DNA of 64,000 nt from Pseudonocardia thermophila (lineage in GTDB: Bacteria > Actinomycetota > Actinomycetes > Mycobacteriales > Pseudonocardiaceae): assembly GCF_900142365.1 (NCBI RefSeq), contig NZ_FRAP01000001.1:1-64000 (forward strand), written 5' to 3'. The notes below the pieces were generated by a model. That model made no database searches. It saw only the letters and a program-made list of their open reading frames with translations, and was not told the origin of the DNA. Shown here piece after piece: positions 18,301 through 25,400 of the stretch. The position numbers and the translations under genes are program-made. Each line of letters opens with the position of its first letter. The stretch's first letter is position 1.

Positions 18301-19768
18301 GGCCGGCGACGTCACCGCCGCCGTCGCGCTGCTCGACGCGGCCTCCGGGCTCGACCCCGACGCCCAGGCCGCCGCCACGGCACGGGCGGCCGACGCCCAC
18401 GACGCCGCGGTCGCCGTCGCCGCCGACGCCCGCGCGGAGCTGCGGGCCGCCCGCGCCGAGCTGGCGGAAGTGGGTGCGCTCGACGCCGAGGACGCCGCGG
18501 TGGATCCCGGCGGCACCGACCGGGGAGGTGCCCTCGCCGCCGCGGCCGCCGCCGAGCACCGTGCCGCGGAGCACCGCCGGGCGGGGGAGCGGGCCAGGAC
18601 CGCGGCCGCTGAGGCGACCGCGCAGGTCACGGCCGCCCGCCAGCGCGCGGCCGGTCTGCGCGACATCGCAGCGCTGCTGACCCTGCCCGACCAGGACGTC
18701 ACCCGTGGCGGCGCGCCGGACACCGAGCCCTTCGCCGGCTCGCTGGACGACGCCCGCGCCGCGGTGAAGACGGCGCGCGAGGCGTGGGACCAAGCCGCGG
18801 CCGCCTCCCGGAAGGCGCGCCGGGCGCTGGAGCAGCAGGGGCAGAGGCTCGCGCTGTGGGCGGCGGAGGACCGGTTCAGCTCGGTCAAGCCCGCGGTGCG
18901 CGACCGGTTCCGCACCGAGGACCCGGCCCGGGATCTGCTCGACGACCTGCTCCCCGACGCCGAACGGCTGGCCGGCGACTTCGATCTCTACGCCGCGCAG
19001 CTGCGGGAGCGCCTCGGCGAGCTGGAGGAGCACAAGGGCGTCGTCGTCACCGCGATGGTCGGCATGGTGCGCCAGGCGCTCAAGGCGCTGGCCAGGGCGC
19101 AGGCGCTGTCGGAGCTGCCGGACACCCTCGGCGAGTGGGCCGGCCAGCGGTTCCTCGAGGTCGGGCCACGGGCGACCGTGGAGACGGCCGACGCGGTGCT
19201 GCGCGACCGCTGCGCGCGGCTGGTCGACTCGCTGGCCGGCCGCGGCAGCCCGGTCCCGCGCGGGCACGAGCTGCTGTGGCAGGCCACGAGCGCGGTCGTC
19301 GGAGAGGGCAACTGGAAGGCGCGGGTGCTCAAGCCGTCCACCACGTACGCGATCGAACGGGTGTCGGTGGAGCGGATGCGGAAGTGGTCCGGCGGCGAGA
19401 AGGTGACGATCTCGCTGCTGCTGTTCTGCACGGTGGCCAAGCTGCGCGCCGCCGGCCGCGGCCGCGACCAGCCGGGGCTGGGTGTGCTGCCGCTGGACAA
19501 CCCGCTCGGCAAGGCGAACTACGTGGTCTTCCTCGACCTGCAGCGCAAGGTCGCCGCCGCCAACGGTATCCAGCTGGTGTTCCTGACCGGGGTGGGGGAC
19601 CTCAAGGCCGTTGGTCGCTTCCCGAACGTGGTGCGCTTGCGCAATTCCCGGTCGCGCTCGCGCGAGTACGTCAGCGTGGCCGAGCGGACCGTGGCCGAGA
19701 CCGACCCGGCGGCCGCCGTCGACGTCACCCGGCTGTGGCGGGAGAACCCGGAGCTGACCCTGCTATGA
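15362..19768 (+). CDS. Giant SMC-like coiled-coil ATPase (MukB/MksB/JetC-like)
   Basis: 1468 residues with the SMC plan: N-terminal ATPase half (1-260), Ala/Glu/Arg-rich coiled coil (about 260-610), a globular hinge-like insert with low coil propensity (about 615-745), a second coil (about 755-1210), and the C-terminal ATPase half. The Walker A region is LRNGGGKST at 48-56, lacking the usual leading Gly/Ala. The ABC signature is WSGGEK at 1342-1347. The Walker B is LPLDNPLGKAN at 1377-1387, where Asn1380 occupies the catalytic-Glu position. MukB/JetC proteins entrap and extrude DNA. Here no JetD/MksG nuclease follows. ATG 15362 overlaps the previous stop; ATG 15389 (MWQIRRIRLDHIGP) is an alternative start. 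Confidence 0.8.
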   Translation: MATGRGPVMWQIRRIRLDHIGPAAARFLDVTLDFTDAQGHPLDTILWLRNGGGKSTVLSLVCALIRPHRRDFLATAATGKHLEDYVLGSDTAHVVVEWSGPDGRTLVTGAVYEWADRTQPADPTRDHDRLVSRWYLFTPQPGRAELDLLPFRTEDGRQTPLREFVAAVRAWDAIPHCGAAVTDGMDRWRQMLDAQGLDPEIFTPILQMNATEGGIEGQFQFRTADQFVQYLLELIVDPEVPGAVADILERVRAGLAERPELLADLAFAEEAGPRLRELVAAGAADRAAADALERETAAARSLLAGLAAAATEADAAAEVAAAAVTAHEADATRHAAAEQTEQRAARRWRRVAAQHRHTAAQDAVEAHTRAEQEAAARLAAWRAVPTVHALRAAEQRTRHLELQLAAATEDAEPLRERRDAAARDYAAALDRAVAALDEEIAAAGAEAQAEREAERAARDRAEAARDVRARVAVELETARAALAALDRDLTAAVAAGHLLEGEDAAAALDRHRAADAAAQAELAGLADAQRALAAERQELRERGTALLTERAVVERERAELDARHRKLSTRVAELAADERLRSLSDGELTDPVAEARDLGDALAHAIARAQRRRIELAVDGAEDERALAALSATQLLPGSLDLVHAHDVLEQAGISAVTGWRYLADHVEPQARSAVLRAAPALASGLLVHDPEDLPLAMKVLDEAGLRPLSAIVVGTTAQLAAAAADPAAAAPGFLVPPAPALTDRTAAGAELEARERARAGRSAQDAELLAALERDTELQGRLRELVAACPPGTLDALAAAREAADERLAELAREAADLAEAEDALAVRDAELHAARSAAEEVRRAAAAALGVLGALAERAAEAPREQLAALPAALAAAARDVEEAAAAEARHRALAEAARRHAEALARTQQARRDERAALGAVPDGGSDPDLSVDAARAAWKAADRAYRREVAESALASALEEARHAEARARDQVAALPAGDVTAAVALLDAASGLDPDAQAAATARAADAHDAAVAVAADARAELRAARAELAEVGALDAEDAAVDPGGTDRGGALAAAAAAEHRAAEHRRAGERARTAAAEATAQVTAARQRAAGLRDIAALLTLPDQDVTRGGAPDTEPFAGSLDDARAAVKTAREAWDQAAAASRKARRALEQQGQRLALWAAEDRFSSVKPAVRDRFRTEDPARDLLDDLLPDAERLAGDFDLYAAQLRERLGELEEHKGVVVTAMVGMVRQALKALARAQALSELPDTLGEWAGQRFLEVGPRATVETADAVLRDRCARLVDSLAGRGSPVPRGHELLWQATSAVVGEGNWKARVLKPSTTYAIERVSVERMRKWSGGEKVTISLLLFCTVAKLRAAGRGRDQPGLGVLPLDNPLGKANYVVFLDLQRKVAAANGIQLVFLTGVGDLKAVGRFPNVVRLRNSRSRSREYVSVAERTVAETDPAAAVDVTRLWRENPELTLL

Positions 19769-20239
19769 AGATCACATGTGACGGAGCGTCACTGATCGCT
19801 GGCCCGTAACCGGTGTTATGTCATCGGTGGCCGGAGGGTTCTGGTCGGTCGGCGGTAGCCGCCGCCACCGCCGCGGATCGGGTGCATCCGGCCTTGCCGC
19901 CGGTCGGTGTCGGGGCACGGAGCAGCATGCTTGTGGCCACGGGATCGTGACCAGTGCCGATGGGTGATCAGCCCGACGCGGACGACCGGGTGGGGCAAGC
20001 GGCGTCGGTCAAGGGGCCCGGAAACAGGGAACCCCGTTCCGGGTGAGGTGCAACCCGTACCCCGCGTACACGGTCCGTGACCGCAAGTTTCCGCCCAGCG
20101 CGAGGGAACGTCATGTCGGCGTGGCAGGGATGCGACGCGCGGTCTGGTCTCGATACGTTCGTGGCACCCCCGAAACCACTGACGATTGGCAACCTGTGTC
20201 AGCTGTGCACGTGCAGTACTCCGATCGGCGGTCGGGCCG
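19769..20239. other. 471-base non-coding region after the SMC operon
   Basis: No convincing gene. GTGAC at 19778-19782 and GTCAC at 19788-19792 make a small hairpin 10 bases after the SMC stop. CCCGGAA at 20017-20023 and TTCCGGG at 20037-20043 form a perfect 7-base stem with a 13-base loop. Neither is followed by a T tract. The region must contain the globin promoter and probably the operon terminator. It does not encode the nuclease expected for a Wadjet locus. Confidence 0.55.
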
Positions 20240-20827
20240 ATGACCGGGATGCTGCCCCCGCGGCCCGCGCCGGACGCGATCGCCGCAGTGCGCCAGTCAC
20301 TGCAGGCCGTGGTGGACCGACCGCTGGAACTGGCCGAGGTCTTCTACGAAGAGCTGTTCGCGATGGAGCCACGGCTGCGCGCGGTGTTCCCGCACGACCT
20401 CTCCGGTCAGATGTACAAGATGACCGAGATGCTCCTCGCTGCGATCACCGGGCTGACCGAGCCCGACCTGTCGCAGCTCGAGGCGCGGCTGCACGAGCTG
20501 GGCCGCCGGCACTTCTTCCGCTACGGCGTCGAGCCCTGGCAGTACACCTACATCGGGCACGCACTCGTCCGCGCGGTGCGCGAGGTCGCCGGGCCCGCGT
20601 TCTCCGGCGCGATGAGCTCCTCGTGGATCGCGCTGGCGCAGTGGGTGACCGCGCACATGATCGCCGGCGCCGAGAACGCCCGGCTCGCAGGACCGGAGGC
20701 CGCCGGCCCGGCCCCGGTCGCCGAGGAGCGGCCGCAGTACCCGGTCCCCGCGCAGGCACCCCGGCCCGTCGAGCCGCTGCCGCAGCCGCGCGGCCCGCAC
20801 GACACCCGCTTCGCACCCAACTACTGA
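20240..20827 (+). CDS. Single-domain bacterial globin with a proline-rich tail
   Basis: 195 residues from the ATG at 20240 (MTGMLPPRPAPDAIAAVRQS). The flavohaemoglobin/Vitreoscilla-type globin domain covers about residues 12-150. Visible haem-pocket residues are Tyr36 (B10, VFYEELF), Gln57 (E7, SGQMYKM) and proximal His91 (F8, LGRRHFFRYGVEPWQY). The Tyr/Gln pair is typical of NO-dioxygenating or O2-sensing globins. There is no FAD/NAD reductase domain; instead a Pro/Ala/Glu-rich tail (about 155-195, ending FAPNY) follows. A TTG start 18 codons upstream is possible but adds an atypical Cys-containing leader. It may detoxify NO with a separate reductase, or act in sensing or storage. Confidence 0.88.
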   Translation: MTGMLPPRPAPDAIAAVRQSLQAVVDRPLELAEVFYEELFAMEPRLRAVFPHDLSGQMYKMTEMLLAAITGLTEPDLSQLEARLHELGRRHFFRYGVEPWQYTYIGHALVRAVREVAGPAFSGAMSSSWIALAQWVTAHMIAGAENARLAGPEAAGPAPVAEERPQYPVPAQAPRPVEPLPQPRGPHDTRFAPNY

Positions 20828-20887
20828 CCGACCGCCCCACCCGCCGGCGGCCAGCCCCGCCGGCGGGCCGGCACGTAGGGTGACCCC

Positions 20888-21832
20888 GTGGCTCCTGTCG
20901 TGCTGATGCTGACCCCGATGCTCCCCACCGTCGTCGAGGCCTGCGAGGAGCGGTTCGACCTCGTCAAGCTCTGGGAGGCCGACGACCCGGCCGTGCTGCT
21001 GCGAGAGCGCGGCGGCGAGGTGCTCGCCGTGGCGACCAACGGCCAGCGCCCGGTCGACGACGCCCTGCTCGACCAGCTGCCGAAGCTGCAGATCGTGGCC
21101 CACTTCGGGGTCGGCTACGACAGCGTCGACACCGACGCCACGCGGGCCAGGGGGGTGGTCGTCACGAACACCCCCGAGGTGCTCGACGCCGAGGTCGCCG
21201 ACACCGCGATGGGCCTGCTGCTCATGACGGTGCGTGAGCTGGGCGCTGCCGAGCGCTACCTGCGCGCCGGCCGCTGGGAGCACGAGGGCCCGTACCGGCT
21301 CACCCCGCACACGCTCGCCGGCCGCACGCTCGGCATCCTCGGGCTGGGCCGGATCGGGCTGGAGATCGCCAAGCGGGCCGAGCCGTTCGGGCTGCGCATC
21401 GCCTACCACAACCGCAACCGCCGCACCGACGTCGACTACCCGTACTACCCGTCCGCGCGTGAGTTGGCCGCCGCCGTCGACACGCTGATGGTCGTCGTGC
21501 CGGGCGGGCGGGCGACCCGGCACCTGGTCGACGCCGACGTGCTCGCCGCCCTCGGCCCGAACGGCATCGTGATCAACATCGGCCGCGGCTCCGTCGTCGA
21601 CACCCAGGCGCTGATCACGGCCCTGCGCGAGGGCACGATCGGCGGTGCCGGCCTCGACGTCTACGAGGACGAGCCGCACGTGCCCCAGGAGCTGATCGAC
21701 ATGGAGACGGTCGTGCTGCTGCCGCACGTCGGCTCGGCGAGCCTCGCCACCCGCCGCGCGATGGGGCAGCTCGTCGTCGACAACCTGATCTCCTGGTTCG
21801 AGCGCGGGACAGCGCTCACGCCCGTGCCCTGA
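20888..21832 (+). CDS. D-isomer-specific 2-hydroxyacid dehydrogenase
   Basis: Cytoplasmic NAD(P)H-dependent 2-ketoacid reductase, 314 residues. The Rossmann loop GLGRIG is at 152-157. The catalytic triad is Arg233 (NIGRGSVVD), Glu262 (YEDEP) and His280 (LLPHVGSAS). The residues after the second beta strand (YHNRNRR, about 173-179) are basic, as in NADPH-preferring glyoxylate/hydroxypyruvate or 2-ketogluconate reductases. GTG start, single gene, 55 bases downstream of the globin; co-transcription with it is possible. The exact ketoacid cannot be read from the sequence. Confidence 0.93.
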   Translation: MAPVVLMLTPMLPTVVEACEERFDLVKLWEADDPAVLLRERGGEVLAVATNGQRPVDDALLDQLPKLQIVAHFGVGYDSVDTDATRARGVVVTNTPEVLDAEVADTAMGLLLMTVRELGAAERYLRAGRWEHEGPYRLTPHTLAGRTLGILGLGRIGLEIAKRAEPFGLRIAYHNRNRRTDVDYPYYPSARELAAAVDTLMVVVPGGRATRHLVDADVLAALGPNGIVINIGRGSVVDTQALITALREGTIGGAGLDVYEDEPHVPQELIDMETVVLLPHVGSASLATRRAMGQLVVDNLISWFERGTALTPVP

Positions 21833-21872
21833 CCACGGAATTCCCGGGACCCCCGCGGGCGGGTGCGCCACC

Positions 21873-23090
21873 ATGGCGGCCATGGAGATCCTGCCGGGAA
21901 CGCGGGCCCCGGTGCGCATGTGGACCGATCCGGCGACGGTGGAGCCCGCGGCGCTGCAGCAGCTGCGCACCGTGGCGGACCTGCCGTGGACCCACGGCGT
22001 GGCCGTCATGCCCGACGTGCACCTGGGCAAGGGCGCGACCGTCGGTTCGGTGATCGCCATGCGCGACGCGGTCGCGCCCGCCGCCGTCGGCGTCGACATC
22101 GGCTGCGGGATGTCGGCGGTGCCCACCGGGGTCACGACGGCCGAGCTGCCGGACTCGCTGCGCGGGGTGCGCGCGGCCGTCGAACGGGCCGTGCCGGTCG
22201 GGTTCGCCCTGCACAGGAACGGCCTCGACCTGCGCCGGGTGGGCCTGCACCGCGCCTACGACTGGGACGACTTCTGGGCCCGGTTCGACGCGCTGCACGC
22301 CCTGCGGAAGGGCATGTCGGCGACGGCGGCGGACGACCTGCGCAAGCGGGCCCACCAGCAGGTGGGCTCGCTGGGCGGCGGGAACCACTTCATCGAGGTC
22401 TGCGCCGACCAGGACGAACGGGTGTGGCTGATGCTGCACTCCGGCTCCCGCCACATCGGGAAGGTCCTGGCCGACGAGCACATCGAGGCCGCGAAGGCGC
22501 TGCCGCACAACGCCGGGCTCCCCGATCGCGACCTGGCGGTCTTCCTGGCCGGCACCCCGCAGATGGCCGCCTACCTGGCCGACCTGCGGTGGGCGCAGGA
22601 GTACGCCCGGCTGAACCGCATGGTGATGATGGAGCTGGTCAAGTCGGCGTTCGTGCGGGCGCTGAGCCGGCCCGTCGAGTTCGGCGAGGAGATCAGCTGC
22701 CACCACAACTACGTCGCCGAGGAGACCTACGACGGGGTGGACCTGATCGTCACCCGCAAGGGCGCCATCTCCACCGCCGACGGGCGGCTGGGCATCATCC
22801 CCGGCTCGATGGGCACCGGCTCCTACATCGTGCGCGGGAGGGCGAACCCTGCGGCGTACTGCTCGGCCAGCCACGGCGCGGGTCGGAAGATGTCGCGGGC
22901 CGCGGCGAAGCGCACGTTCAGCATCGCCGACCTGCAGGCCCAGACCGAGGGCGTCGAGTGCCGCAAGGACAGCGGAGTGCTCGACGAGATCCCCGGCGCC
23001 TACAAGGACCTGGAATCGGTGATGGCGCAGCAGTCCGACCTGGTCGACGTCGTGGCGCGGCTGCGCGCACTGGTCTGCGTGAAGGGGTGA
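21873..23090 (+). CDS. rtcB: RtcB family RNA-splicing ligase
   Basis: GTP- and Mn-dependent ligase that joins RNA ends bearing 2',3'-cyclic phosphate or 3'-phosphate to 5'-OH; 405 residues. Metal and active-site motifs are complete: PDVHLGKG, VDIGCGM (Cys78), GGGNHFIEV, SCHHNY and YCSASHGAGR with the guanylated His334. No archease or RNA cyclase (rtcA) gene is adjacent, so it works alone or with distant partners, presumably in RNA repair after nuclease damage. The start is ATG 21873 or ATG 21882; no strong Shine-Dalgarno distinguishes them. Confidence 0.95.
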   Translation: MAAMEILPGTRAPVRMWTDPATVEPAALQQLRTVADLPWTHGVAVMPDVHLGKGATVGSVIAMRDAVAPAAVGVDIGCGMSAVPTGVTTAELPDSLRGVRAAVERAVPVGFALHRNGLDLRRVGLHRAYDWDDFWARFDALHALRKGMSATAADDLRKRAHQQVGSLGGGNHFIEVCADQDERVWLMLHSGSRHIGKVLADEHIEAAKALPHNAGLPDRDLAVFLAGTPQMAAYLADLRWAQEYARLNRMVMMELVKSAFVRALSRPVEFGEEISCHHNYVAEETYDGVDLIVTRKGAISTADGRLGIIPGSMGTGSYIVRGRANPAAYCSASHGAGRKMSRAAAKRTFSIADLQAQTEGVECRKDSGVLDEIPGAYKDLESVMAQQSDLVDVVARLRALVCVKG

Positions 23091-23132
23091 GATCTCCGGC
23101 TGAGATCTCCAGCTGCGATCAGCGGGTGGGGA

Positions 23133-23951
23133 TCAGCGGGCGGGTGCGGCGAGCACCTCGCCGTGCAGGATGGCGAACCAACCGTCGGGGTGCACCGCCC
23201 ACGCCCGCCACGCGGCGGAGATCGCGCGCAGCTCGGCCAAGTCGGCGTGGCCGCCGTCGATCGCCTGGCGGGTCAGGTCGGACTCGACGATGCGGTCGGC
23301 CCACATGCCGCCCCACCACTCCCGCTCCTCGGGGGTGGCGTAGCACCACACCGACGCCGACGGGACGACGCTCGCGGCCCCGGCGGCGCGTGCCCACGCC
23401 AGCAGGTGGCGGCCGGCGTCGGGCTGAGCGCCGTTCCCCCGCGCGACCGCGCGGTAGATCGCCAGCCAGCGGTCGAGCAGCGGATCGGCCGGGTACCAGG
23501 TCATGGCCGCGTAGTCGGCGTCGCGCACGCCCACGACGCCGTCGGGCCGGCACACCCGCAGCATCTCGCGCAGCGCCGCGACCGGGTCGCCGAGGTGCTG
23601 CAGCACCTGGTGGGCGTGCACCACGTCGAAGCTGTCGTCGGGCAGATCGAGCGCGTAGGCGTCGCCCACCTCGAACGTGATCGTGTCGATCCCGGCCTGG
23701 GCCGCCCGCTCGCGGGCTCCCGCCAGCGGGGCCTCGGCGGCGTCGATCGCGAGCACGCGACCCGGCGCCACCCGCCGCGCGATGTCGATGCTGATCGTCC
23801 CCGGCCCGCAGCCGACGTCGAGCACGGCTGCGCCGGGCACCAGGCGGTCGGCGAGGTACGCCGCGGAGTTGGCGACCGTCCGGTTCAGGTGGGACCGCAG
23901 GACGCTCGGCGCGTGGCCGTGCGTGTAGGTCTTCTCCCGCTCGACGCTCAC
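23133..23951 (-). CDS. SAM-dependent methyltransferase (class I)
   Basis: 272 residues with a Rossmann methyltransferase fold. Motif I is VLDVGCGPGTISIDIARR at about residues 43-60, the acidic residue of motif II is in VLAIDAAEAPL, and the post-motif VVHAHQVLQHLGDPVAALRE precedes a PDGVVGVRD strand. It resembles the UbiE/Methyltransf_11 group of small-molecule methyltransferases; the C-terminal Trp-rich region (EEREWWGGMW, AWRAWAVHPDGWF) likely shapes the substrate pocket. The GTG start at 23951 was chosen because upstream codons belong to the next gene's frame space. The acceptor is unknown. Confidence 0.9.
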   Translation of the reverse strand: MSVEREKTYTHGHAPSVLRSHLNRTVANSAAYLADRLVPGAAVLDVGCGPGTISIDIARRVAPGRVLAIDAAEAPLAGARERAAQAGIDTITFEVGDAYALDLPDDSFDVVHAHQVLQHLGDPVAALREMLRVCRPDGVVGVRDADYAAMTWYPADPLLDRWLAIYRAVARGNGAQPDAGRHLLAWARAAGAASVVPSASVWCYATPEEREWWGGMWADRIVESDLTRQAIDGGHADLAELRAISAAWRAWAVHPDGWFAILHGEVLAAPAR

Positions 23952-23977
23952 CCGGCGATTCTGCGCCCGGTCCCCGG

Positions 23978-24346
23978 TCAGTAGACCTCCGGGTGCTCCA
24001 GCGGCACCCGCAGCCACGACAGCATCCCCTTGAGCTGCTCGTACGCGGCGAGCCGGACGGTATCGGTGCCGGCCTGCTCGGCAGCGGCGATCGGCTCCCA
24101 CAGCCGGTGCAGGGTCTGCGGGCCCAGCTCCATGAGCCCGCCGCTGCCCGCGGTGGCCCACTTCGCCAGCACGTAGCGGGCCAGCGCACCGACCGGGATG
24201 CCGGTGCGGGCGGACAGGCCCTGCAGGGTGACGGTGGGATCCAGGCGGGTGTAGTCGGCTACCTCGGCCTTGAACGCGGCGTCCGGGTCGTCGTCGGGCC
24301 ACGGGCCGGACCAGCGCTCCAGGACGATGTGGGGCTCGGCGGTCAT
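23978..24346 (-). CDS. Small conserved actinobacterial protein (DUF6027-like)
   Basis: 122 residues, starting MTAEPHIVLERWSGPWPDDD. An acidic N terminus leads into DAAFKAEVADYTRLDPTVTL and a helical GLSARTGIPVGALARYVLAK segment that looks like a helix-turn-helix. It then continues with RLAAYEQLKGMLSWLRVPLE. I believe this is the DUF6027 family, but that name is from memory. The helix-turn-helix-like segment suggests binding of nucleic acid or a protein partner. It lies 26 bases upstream of the methyltransferase gene on the same strand, so the two are probably one transcript. Confidence 0.7.
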   Translation of the reverse strand: MTAEPHIVLERWSGPWPDDDPDAAFKAEVADYTRLDPTVTLQGLSARTGIPVGALARYVLAKWATAGSGGLMELGPQTLHRLWEPIAAAEQAGTDTVRLAAYEQLKGMLSWLRVPLEHPEVY

Positions 24347-24447
24347 GGGCGAACGGTAGGGGTGGACGACGGCCCTGCCGCCTGCCGGGGCGCCTCGGGG
24401 GCGGTGTTGGATGAGTGCTGCACGCAACGAGAGGGGGAGTCGGACTG

Positions 24448-25302
24448 ATGGCACGGGTCGCGGTGCTGGGTGCGGGTGCGGTCGGTGGCATGCTCGGGGC
24501 ACTGCTGGCGAAGGCCGGTCACGAGGTGGTCGTGCTGGGCTCGGACCGCACGACCGCGGCGATCGCCGTGCACGGGTTGAGCCTGGCCAGCGACACCTAC
24601 GGCGAGATCACCGCGGCGGTCGAGGCCCGCAGCTGGCTCGTCGAGCCCCCGGACGTCCTCGTCGTCGCCACGAAGGCGCCGGACCTCGCGGCCGCGCTGC
24701 TGCGCGCCCCCGCCGCCGTGGTCGGCCGGGCGACGGTCGTGCCGCTGCTCAACGGCGTCGACCACGTCGCGTACCTGCGGGGGGTGTACCCGGAGGCGGA
24801 GGTCGTCCCGATGACGGTCTCGGTGGAGGCCACCCGCACCGCACCCGGCGTGATCGAGCACCTGTCGCCGTTCGCGAGCTACGCCACGGCCGGGGAGACC
24901 GAGCCCGGCGTGCTCCTCGCCGAGGCCGGGCTGGACGTCGACACCTCCGCCGCCGACGAGGCCACCCTGCTGTGGCGGAAGCTGGCGTTCCTGGCCCCGG
25001 TAGCCCTGTTGACGACCGCGACGCAGGCACCGATCGGGCCCGCCCGGGAGGCTCGGCCCAGCGAGCTGGCCGCGCTGGTGGACGAGGCGTGCGCCGCCGC
25101 GGCCGAGTGGGGCGCGAGGATCGATCCGGACGCCGTCCGCGCCCGGATCGCGGGGGTGCCGGCGTCGATGCGCTCGTCGATGCTCAAGGACCGGGTCGCC
25201 GGGGCGACGCTCGAGCTGGACGCGATCGCGGGCCCGATCCTGCGCGCCCTGCCCGGGAAGGCGCCCGCTACGAAGTCGGCGGTCGCCGCGATCCTGGGCT
25301 GA
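24448..25302 (+). CDS. Ketopantoate reductase (PanE/ApbA) family protein
   Basis: NADPH-dependent reductase fold, 284 residues from the ATG at 24448, which has the strong Shine-Dalgarno GAGGGGGAG. The N-terminal loop VLGAGAVGGMLGALLAKAG binds NADP. ATKAPDL, a catalytic-lysine candidate in RKLAFLAPVALLTTAT, and the C-terminal SSMLKDRVAGATLELDAIAG match the ApbA_C domain. It may be the panE of pantothenate synthesis. Many actinobacteria carry several paralogues acting on other 2-keto acids, and no other pan genes are near, so I leave the symbol empty. Confidence 0.88.
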   Translation: MARVAVLGAGAVGGMLGALLAKAGHEVVVLGSDRTTAAIAVHGLSLASDTYGEITAAVEARSWLVEPPDVLVVATKAPDLAAALLRAPAAVVGRATVVPLLNGVDHVAYLRGVYPEAEVVPMTVSVEATRTAPGVIEHLSPFASYATAGETEPGVLLAEAGLDVDTSAADEATLLWRKLAFLAPVALLTTATQAPIGPAREARPSELAALVDEACAAAAEWGARIDPDAVRARIAGVPASMRSSMLKDRVAGATLELDAIAGPILRALPGKAPATKSAVAAILG

Positions 25303-25340
25303 CCTGCATCGATCTGGTTCCTCCTCCAGGGCTGGCCAGC

Positions 25341-25392
25341 CTACCCGGAGTAAGTTACCGTGAGTAAGTTGGCTGCGCCGCCCTACCCGGAG
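25341..25392. promoter_or_regulatory. Operator-like inverted repeat upstream of the monooxygenase gene
   Basis: AAGTTAC (25352-25358), a 5-base spacer CGTGA, and GTAAGTT (25364-25370) form an inverted repeat matching at six of seven positions, with a perfect TTAC-N5-GTAA core typical of TetR-family sites. It lies 31 bases before the ATG at 25401. The decamer CTACCCGGAG flanks it, at 25341-25350 and 25383-25392; the second copy includes the ribosome binding site. Confidence 0.55.
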
Positions 25393-25400
25393 GAGCCCGC

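Noticed and set aside
15113..19267. 1384-residue open frame antisense to the SMC gene
   Set aside because: It is an uninterrupted shadow produced by the G+C-rich third-position bias of a coiled-coil gene. Its translation is Gly/Arg-rich low-complexity sequence with no motif, while the sense strand has Walker and signature motifs.
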